Part shown: positions 32,891 through 64,000 of the stretch, piece by piece
How the letters are laid out: every line of letters begins with the position of its first letter
How positions within the stretch are numbered: position 1 is the first letter of the stretch
Assembly (NCBI GenBank): GCA_965153355.1
Contig: OZ231127.1
Span: forward strand, 29,016,001 to 29,080,000
DNA from: Flaccisagitta enflata
Taxonomy: Eukaryota; Chaetognatha; Sagittoidea; Aphragmophora
Reading direction: 5' to 3'
DNA: 64,000 nucleotides
Notes under the pieces: model-generated
Told to the model about the DNA's origin: nothing
The model's database searches: none
The model's input: the letters and a program-made list of their open reading frames with translations, nothing else
Made by a program: the position numbers and the translations under genes

Positions 32891-33600
32891 AGAGTTCAAG
32901 TCAAGCAAGGCCCAAGATAACACAACGAAGTCTTCGGACGAGGACGACGCCGAATACTCTGCAAAGTGCAAACTTTTAACCCATATTGCATTGTTTTTTT
33001 TTCCTGCTTTTCTTCAAGTATTAATAACTGGGTATATCCAGTCGCATCCCGCCTTCAAAGAATAACGAAGCGTCTAAATAAATTGCCTAGAATTGGAGGT
33101 GTCTTTTCTACCGCTTTGCCTAACATAACCATGACCACGTCAATAGACAAGTGCATATCTTTGGCTGTCGTGATTCTGATTGTCGCTTGCGGGAGTGCTC
33201 ATATCTCCGCTTGTCATACCCCCTTTCCTCACCACAGACCCAGCCTCTACCCCAGCCCCAACCCCATCCCCAACCACCACTCCAGTCCCTACCCCAACCT
33301 TTATGCAACGATCTCATTCGCCCAAATTGCATCATTGATATATCATCTAAGTCATTTTAAGACGTCGATTCAACAATTTTGTAACGCCGTTTTCATACAA
33401 TTACATATGCATCTCTTTCTTGAATTGTCATGTGAAACTACTTTTTCTTTTCTTCCATGTAAGCAAATGATCATTTACGACAAGAAAATGAAAACGAGTT
33501 TGCAGTCTAGCAAGAAACAGCTAACTGGCAAATTCAGGGTCGACAAAAATAAAAGATGAAAATAAAGATTAAGACTAGTAGGAAGACAATCGCAAGTAAA
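32891..33600 (+). other. Presumed FAM184 3' UTR and flank
   Basis: AATAAA at about 33077 and further AATAAA-like sites near 33548 and 33560. An open frame of 197 codons (32966-33559) crosses it and is discussed as a finding. The remainder to 34.6 kb is AT-rich with no exon seen. Confidence 0.35.
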
Positions 33601-34621
33601 TAATTCGAATTTTCATTTCTAGATCACATGTAATGCACGTTGATGCAAGACAGACGAGAGAAAGAAGAGAAAGAGAGAGATTTATGTACGCAATAATAAA
33701 TAAACCGCAAAAAAATATGACTTTTTTTTACAGGAATATGGATTCAATTATAGCAGTGATTTTCTGTAATTACTTTGAATTGTTTAATTTGCGGTTTTTG
33801 TGCGCGAGCGAAATGAATGATCAAATTTGCAGACGGCGGAATCATATAGAATATATTCTTTAAAAGACTAGAGTAGAAGATTATATTAATTCGTTGAAAA
33901 AAGTACAACAGCGACCATTTTTTGTTAATTTCAAATATGCATATTTCTTTGGTGTAAATTCAATTCTTGTTCTTTTCGGTTTTTCATAGCACAGAAATCC
34001 TCTGAATAAAAAAAGCCATCATGATTTGAATGCTTAAAAAAACAAACTTTCCTTCAGAGAGAGTAAGACCCCATCTATAATTCTTCCATTGATCCTCAAT
34101 ACCTTCCAAATGAAAAATGGTTATTTTTGTCGGTGTCCTTTCTTTGGCGGGGAGGGTGGTGAAATTCTCTTCAAATATGAAAGCTACTAATGAGACGCAA
34201 GCAGCATATTATAAACCTAAAATCATCAAACATGGATTTAAAATTCAAATACGGATTGGAGATGAAAGCCAAGAGATGGGAGAATTCTTGAATGGCGGGG
34301 TAATTGCAATTAATTGGGGAGAACAAGGAGAAACGATGGGAAGTAAAAGAGAAGTGGGGAAAAAGATTAGTGGGTCCAACGGGAAAGAGCAAAAAGCGGA
34401 AAAGGAGACGCGAAGAAGGAAGGTGACAAAGCCAGAGAGGGTCGAACGAAGACAAAACCAAAGGAATGAGGCTGTGGGGGTGGAGACCGGAGGGAGAGGC
34501 AGGGAGGGACAGGAGGGAAGAATGGGAGGCGAAAAAATTGATTGAAAAAAAAAAAGAAAATGGGCGTGAAAAAAACATAACAAAACAAAACAAAAACAAA
34601 AGTCGGGGAAATTTTACACAC

Positions 34622-59130
<24,509 letters not shown>

Positions 59131-59235
59131 CTTTTTTAGAAGGAAAAAAAAAGGGAGAGGAAATCGAGACCAAAGTTACTCGGTCATATTCGATATAATA
59201 TAAGTCCACCTAAATCAGAGAAAATGGCTTATTTT

Positions 59236-59611
59236 TAGTCGCGTGCACGCGACTCTACACCCCGCTTTGTCGGTCCGTCCGTCGGTCAGTCCGTCCGTCG
59301 GTCCGTCCGTCCGTCACACTTTACTTTTTTTGTAATAAAGTGTCAACTCTTAGGTTATTTTAAGTCTTTTTTAGTCATTAATAGTTATTCTAAGTCATTT
59401 TGAGTCATTCTAAGTCATTTTAAGTTATTCAAAGTGATTTTAAGTTATTTTAAGTCATTTTTGGTCGTTAGGTTTTTTATACATTTTAAGTCCTTTTTGG
59501 ACATTTTAAGTCATTCTAAGTCGTTCTAAGTCATTCTAAGTCATTTTAAGTCATTCTAAGTCCTTCTTACCCTGTAAATCTCGCACGCGACTTATAGGTG
59601 TTGGCCTTGTT
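59236..59611 (-). mobile_element. (GTCY)n hairpin-ended element with TTTTAAGTCA repeats
   Basis: Reverse orientation: TTAGTCGCGTGCACGCGACT palindrome, CGGTCCGTCCGTCGGTCAGT block, about 20 imperfect ATTTTAAGTC decamers (59350-59570), TCGCACGCGACTTATAGG and GGCCTTGTT end. The clearest full-length copy. Confidence 0.85.
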
Positions 59612-59862
59612 ATGTTAAATCGTGATAAGACGGCGTTCCTCTGAAGGCAACATTTGTGTTTCAACAGGAGCCAAAATAAAAAATCAAAATGATTGAATCT
59701 GAATGATTAAACTAAAATGATCATTGAGATATATCATGATTAATATTTTTTTGCATAACTTGCATTCAAACATGAAAAAAAAAAACAAATGGAGCTAAAA
59801 TTAATGAAGAAAATATAATGCAAATCATTGAAAATTTCACTTTTGGTAACTGACAGGGGGCT

Positions 59863-60004
59863 CGTTTAAATTCTAAGATTGCATAGAAAATGAAAAAATG
59901 AGAAAACAAAAAACATAGTTCTCTTCCAAAATCGATTTTGAAGAGAACTATGTTTTTGGAAATGCAAAATTTGCCTGCATTTGAGAGTCTTAGAATTTAA
60001 ACGG
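59863..60004. mobile_element. Small fold-back palindrome, 142 bp
   Basis: CGTTTAAATTCTAAGA and TCTTAGAATTTAAACG form the outer ends. The inner stem is AACATAGTTCTCTTCAAAAT-type around ATCGAT. A diverged inverted relative lies at about 62955-63045. Confidence 0.75.
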
Positions 60005-60470
60005 CAAGAACAAACAAAAAAATGTAAGCAAAATTGCAGTAAAAACCTTGTTTTTCTTGCTTTTCTCGTGTGAATTGCATTGTCAAAATTATTTTTGAGG
60101 TCAGAATATGATAGAAATGTGTACACCAAGTGTCTTTGGAGACAATTTGTCTTTTTTAATCATTCTTGTACAATTATTATCCAGAAAATGATGCAAAAAG
60201 TATGGTGAAACACTTAGTTTTTCTTCAAAATTTTGCCGTCATAAGTAGAAAAAAAAACTATCCACCTCTTGTTGAATGTTCGTCATTATCGCCTATCGAT
60301 GACCCTTGGTCTTTTTTCATCACGTGGAATCATTTATAAAGAACGCTGTTTTTTGTCCCGGCGAATATCGCTTCACGGTAATTCTGGTGATAGAGCTATC
60401 ATTCCATGAAATTCTAGAACTGAAACTTTTCGTTCATTTGTTGCAATATTGGACCAGAAATCTAACCTTT
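60005..60470. other. AT-rich region without recognised features
   Basis: No exon signals seen on either strand. It is followed by a purine-rich AGAAGAAG tract at 60490-60690. Confidence 0.35.
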
Positions 60471-60715
60471 AATCAAAGTCTGATCCTTTTGACCCAAAAA
60501 AGAAAAGAAAAAAAAAAAACAGAAAAGAGAGAGAAAAGTTGAGAAAGAAGTTGGTTTAAAAGAAAACGAAGAAGAAAGAGAAGCATGAGGATGACGCAGA
60601 AGGACAGAGAAAAGAAGAAGAGAAGAAGAAGAGAAGAAGAAGAAAAGCAGAGGAGTAAAAGAGGGAGAGAAGAACAAGAGATGAAGAGGAGTAGATGAAA
60701 ATCAAGGGCATGGTT

Positions 60716-60902
60716 AACAAGGCCGGATACACGGCTACCCCAGTTGTGTGTGGGTGGGCAGGAGCAGTGATAGAAGTCACTTGGGCATTTGGGCGGGAGC
60801 AGTGGGCTAAAAAAGCTCAAAATCGCCAAAAAAGTAAGGGGACTGACCGACCGACCGACTGACCGACAAAGCGGGGTGTAGAGTCACGTAGCACGCGACT
60901 TA
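60716..60902 (+). mobile_element. (GTCY)n hairpin-ended element
   Basis: AACAAGGCCGGATACACGGC, GGGTGGGCAGGAGCAGT, GACCGACCGACCGACTGACC and AGTCACGTAGCACGCGACTT. Confidence 0.75.
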
Positions 60903-61189
60903 AAAAAAAGAGGAAAAACGGAAGATGAGAAAAAAGCAATTTACATATTCATTGCGTCGTTTTAAGTCTATATCCGATAGAGCAAAGTTGAATGATGACA
61001 ATAAGGGGACTTTGTGATCAAACGTTGGTTACGCTGAGGAGAATACACTTTTTTTCATGCTGGGACCCAGAGGAGGGCCCATATTTTTAGTCGCGTGCAC
61101 GCGACTCTACACCTTGGTCTGTTGGTCGGTAGGTCGGTAGGTCGGTCGGTCCGTCGGTCCCGTAACCTTTTTAAATTTTTGACATTTCT

Positions 61190-61470
61190 TAACATTTTTC
61201 AACATTTTTTAACATTTTTTAACATTTCTAAACATTTTCTGATATTTTTTTCCATTTAACATTTTTTTACATTTTTAACATTTTTATTATTTTTTATTAT
61301 TTTTTAACATTTTTTAACATTTTTTAACATTTCTTAACATTTTTTAACATTTTTTAACATTTTTAACTTTTTTTAACATTTTTTAACATTCTTTAACATT
61401 TTTTAACATTTTTTAACTTTTTTTTAACATTTTTTAACATTTTTAACATCTTTTAACATTTTCGATTCTT
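61190..61470 (+). repeat. TTTTTTAACA decamer array
   Basis: About 26 imperfect units of 9-11 bp. Confidence 0.9.
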
Positions 61471-61504
61471 TTTTTTTTATTTTTAAAACATTGTATGAAT
61501 AGAA

Positions 61505-62680
61505 AAGAAGGTATGTAGGTAAGTATGTAAGGGTACAAGGATGTAAGTATGTTACGTAAGCATGTAAGTATGTAAGTATGTTGGTAAGTATGTACATAAG
61601 TATGCAAGTATGTGAGGCGGTAGGCATGTCTGTATGTACTTTGGTATTTGGGTATTTAGGTCCTTTTGGATTTTTGGGATTTTGTAATTATCTTTTTTTT
61701 TTATTTTGTATGTATGAATAGAAAGAAGGTAAGTATGAAAGTATGTAAGTATGTAAGTATGTAAGTATGTAAGTATGTAAGTAAATGCACGTATATGTAG
61801 GTAAGTATGTAAGTATGTATGTAAGTATAAGTAATGTATGTAGTATGGGGCAGGTATGTAAATATGTATGTAGGTGGCATGTGGGCACATGGCAAGTTTG
61901 TAAGTAAGTATGTATGTGTGCATGCAGTATATACATGTAAGTAAGTATGTAAGTATTTGTATATGTAACATGTATATGTATGTGGGCATGTATACAGTAA
62001 GTACGCACGTGTAGGGTAAGCATGTATACATGTAAGTATGTAAGTAGGTATATGTAAGTATGTGAGTGTGAAGGTAAGTATGTAAGTAAGTATGTATACA
62101 TAAGTAAAATGTAAGTATGTGGGTATGGGCATGCTTATAAGTAAGTATATATAAGTAGCATGTGGGTATGGGCATGTAAGTATGTAAGTATATGTAAGCA
62201 TGTAAGCATGTATATGTAATTATGAGTATGTGGTATATGTAAGTATGTATATGTGTTATGTGTGTATATGTAAGGGTAAGTGTGTAAGTATGTGAGTATG
62301 TAGGTATATATGGTTATTATAGTAAGTATGTAGGTATGTACATGTATATGTATGTGCAGTATGTATATATGTAATATGTAAGTAAGTATGTACATGTAAG
62401 CATGTAAGTATGTAAGTAAGTATGTATGTATGTATGTACATATTTTGTAAGTAAGTATGTATGTAAGTATGTATGTAAGTATGTAAGTATGTAAGTAAGT
62501 ATGTAAGTATGTAAGTATGTAAGTAAGTATGTATGTAAGTATGTAAGTATGTAGTATGTATGTAAGCATGTAAGTAAATATGTAAGTATGTATGTATGTA
62601 AGTATGTAAATATGTAAGTATGTAATTAGGTAAGTATGTAATATTGTAAGTATGTAAGTATGTAAGTATGTAAGTAAGAC
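61505..62680 (+). repeat. AAGTATGT/GTAA array
   Basis: About 1.2 kb of GTAAGTAT, GTATGTAA and GTATATGT units. Open frames on the minus strand are Thr/Tyr/Leu/His repeats and not coding. A small outlier lies at 63290-63390. Confidence 0.9.
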
Positions 62681-63428
62681 GTGAAATCTGCCAGGGAAAA
62701 ATGAAGCGCTTCACCCCATTTTTGCATCAATAATGTACTAATCATCTATCTACAAATGTTATCATTGCTCAAGATGTCACTGGATACACTTGATATGTAC
62801 GTCTGTTCCATATTTTACGCTTTAAATCGCCTTTTGATAAACAATTCTCACGGAAAATGGCAAAAAAATGAAGATTTTTAGTGAAATTCTGTTGACATTT
62901 TTTTCTATTTTCTCAGGTCGAAAATATAAGAAAGCCACGCCCAAAAGAATTTTGCATTTTCAAAGACATAGTTCTCTCTAAAAACGATTCGGGAAGAGAA
63001 CTATGTTCTTTGTTTTTTCATTTTTTCATTTTCTATGCAAACTCATAATTTCGACCAACCCCTTGTCAGTGACAAAAAAGAAATTAATAGAAATTTTCTG
63101 TAAATCTTCCTCAGTAATTTGAGCTAAATCTGAGTCTCTTGCTAAACGGATGCAAATTTTGCTTTCAAATATCATGCATGTCTTATCTTAATCACTTTTA
63201 TTCACTTGTTTTTCTATTTTCACTCATGTATATTTTCTATTTTGACCCGTTTTGATACCCTAAATGTTGGCTTCGTGGGCACGCTGTCCTAAGTATGTAG
63301 TATGTAAGTATGTAGTAAGTATGTAGTATGTTAAGTTTGTAGTATGAAGTTATGTAGTTGTGTGTAGTATGAAGTTGTGTAGTTTTGTGTAACTTAGCAC
63401 GCGACTGTTGACCTGTTGGGCTTGTTTT

Positions 63429-63920
63429 ATTTTGATGTAACTAATGTATTCTAAAAATTTCAGGACCATAAACGTTCTTAAACATTCATCATAATGCACC
63501 TGAAAAATGGCTCATCCGTAAGGGGGCCAAAATTTCAAAATCATTTTTTGTCAAATCTGATACCAGATTCAGATTCCTTGTAAATAATTGAGTCTGATTC
63601 TAATATTTCTTTTATCAAAATTTTGTTTTTAAGCTGAAAAAATGCAAAAAAACCTCCAAAAATAAAGGTTTTTAAAAAACTAGGTCTTTTTTTGAGTTTT
63701 TTTGCATTTTTTCAGCTTAAAAACAAAATTATGAAGAAAAGAAATATAGTATCTGACATAATTTTTTACAAGGAATCTGAATCTGGCATCACATTTGAGG
63801 AAAAATGATTTTGAAATTTTGGCCCCCTTAAGGATGAGCCATTTTTCATGTGCAATATGATGAATGTTTAAGAACGTCTATGGTCCTGAACTTTTTAGAA
63901 TACATTAGTTACATCAAAAT
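63429..63920. mobile_element. Fold-back palindrome, 492 bp
   Basis: Outer ends ATTTTGATGTAACTAATGTA and TACATTAGTTACATCAAAAT. Arms of about 220 bp are near-perfect reverse complements around a loop of about 50 nt near 63675. No open frame. Confidence 0.85.
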
Positions 63921-64000
63921 AAAAAAAATCTGGGCCCTCCTCAGGGTCCCTGCATGAAAAAAAGTGTATTCTCCTCAGCGTAACGTTGGTGGCTTAATGA

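Larger units (their letters stand above)
61088..63426 (-). mobile_element. (GTCY)n hairpin-ended element, expanded to 2.3 kb
   Basis: TAGTCGCGTGCACGCGACTC palindrome, GTCGGTAGGTCGGTAGGTCG block, TTTTTTAACAT decamers (61190-61470), AAGTATGT arrays, and GCACGCGACTGTTGACC then GGGCTTGTT. Same ends as the 376-bp copy at 59236 but with a much larger interior. Confidence 0.6.
61023..63990. mobile_element. Inverted-repeat-bounded composite, about 3 kb
   Basis: About 65-bp inverted repeats at 61023-61083 and 63925-63990 (CGCTGAGGAGAATACACTTT and TTTTTTCATGC, GAGGAGGGCCCA). Enclosed are a hairpin-ended (GTCY)n element (61088-63426), long short-period arrays and a fold-back palindrome (63429-63920). 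No transposase frame. The right end is 10 bp from the window edge, so a target duplication cannot be read. Confidence 0.6.

Noticed and set aside
61552-62714. Open frames of 137-207 codons (Thr/Tyr/Leu/His)
   Set aside because: Translation of GTAAGTAT-type arrays.

Overview
The window is animal nuclear DNA. It holds split genes with GT-AG introns, a tRNA-Leu(CAA) interrupted by a tRNA intron, degenerate TTAGGG telomere-type repeats, and a very high load of microsatellites and small non-autonomous mobile elements. Recognisable genes point to a metazoan: a FAM184 coiled-coil protein, and a protein joining an ADAMTS-type spacer to an SRCR domain. Repeat style and SRCR use suggest a marine invertebrate (lophotrochozoan or invertebrate deuterostome), but the sequence does not settle the phylum. 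Most long open frames here are translated (CT)n, (CA)n, (GAA)n, (ATC)n, (ATTC)n or (AAC)n arrays and are not genes.

Layout. 0.3-7.5 kb: scattered exons of an unidentified minus-strand gene (possible MATH/TRAF-like domain) that probably runs off the left edge; its introns are filled by repeats. 7.5-12.2 kb: intergenic, with a nearly all-purine tract and large microsatellites. 12.25-32.9 kb: a plus-strand FAM184 gene, reconstructed as about 28 phase-consistent exons (about 1,110-1,170 residues, as in vertebrate FAM184A). It contains the tRNA-Leu in one intron and two minisatellites that have amplified an exon end together with its splice donor. 34.6-59.1 kb: a minus-strand gene, read as five exons plus at least one missing, encoding a Thr/Pro/Gly/Gln-rich protein ending in a CaaX box. 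Nested antisense in its last intron, at 37.2-39.2 kb, is the ADAMTS-spacer/SRCR gene. A CpG-rich block at 40.88-41.3 kb has two perfect CRE palindromes and looks like a promoter. 59-64 kb: fold-back elements, a large inverted-repeat-bounded insertion and kilobase-scale short tandem repeats.

Mobile DNA. The commonest family starts AACAAGGCC, has a subterminal GTCGCGTGC, a (GTCY)n-type tetranucleotide block and a terminal palindrome AGTCGCGTGCACGCGACT. It occurs about fifteen times on both strands and resembles Helentron-associated (HINE/DINE-like) or bivalve pearl elements. Others are two Tc1/mariner-like MITEs with TA duplications, one hAT MITE with a perfect 8-bp duplication, elements with about 48-bp inverted repeats around a 21-bp tandem repeat, and three fold-back palindromes.

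Limits. Exons were assigned by eye from splice signals, reading phase and, for FAM184, remembered similarity to the vertebrate protein. Nothing was aligned or searched. Microsatellite lengths depend on the assembly.
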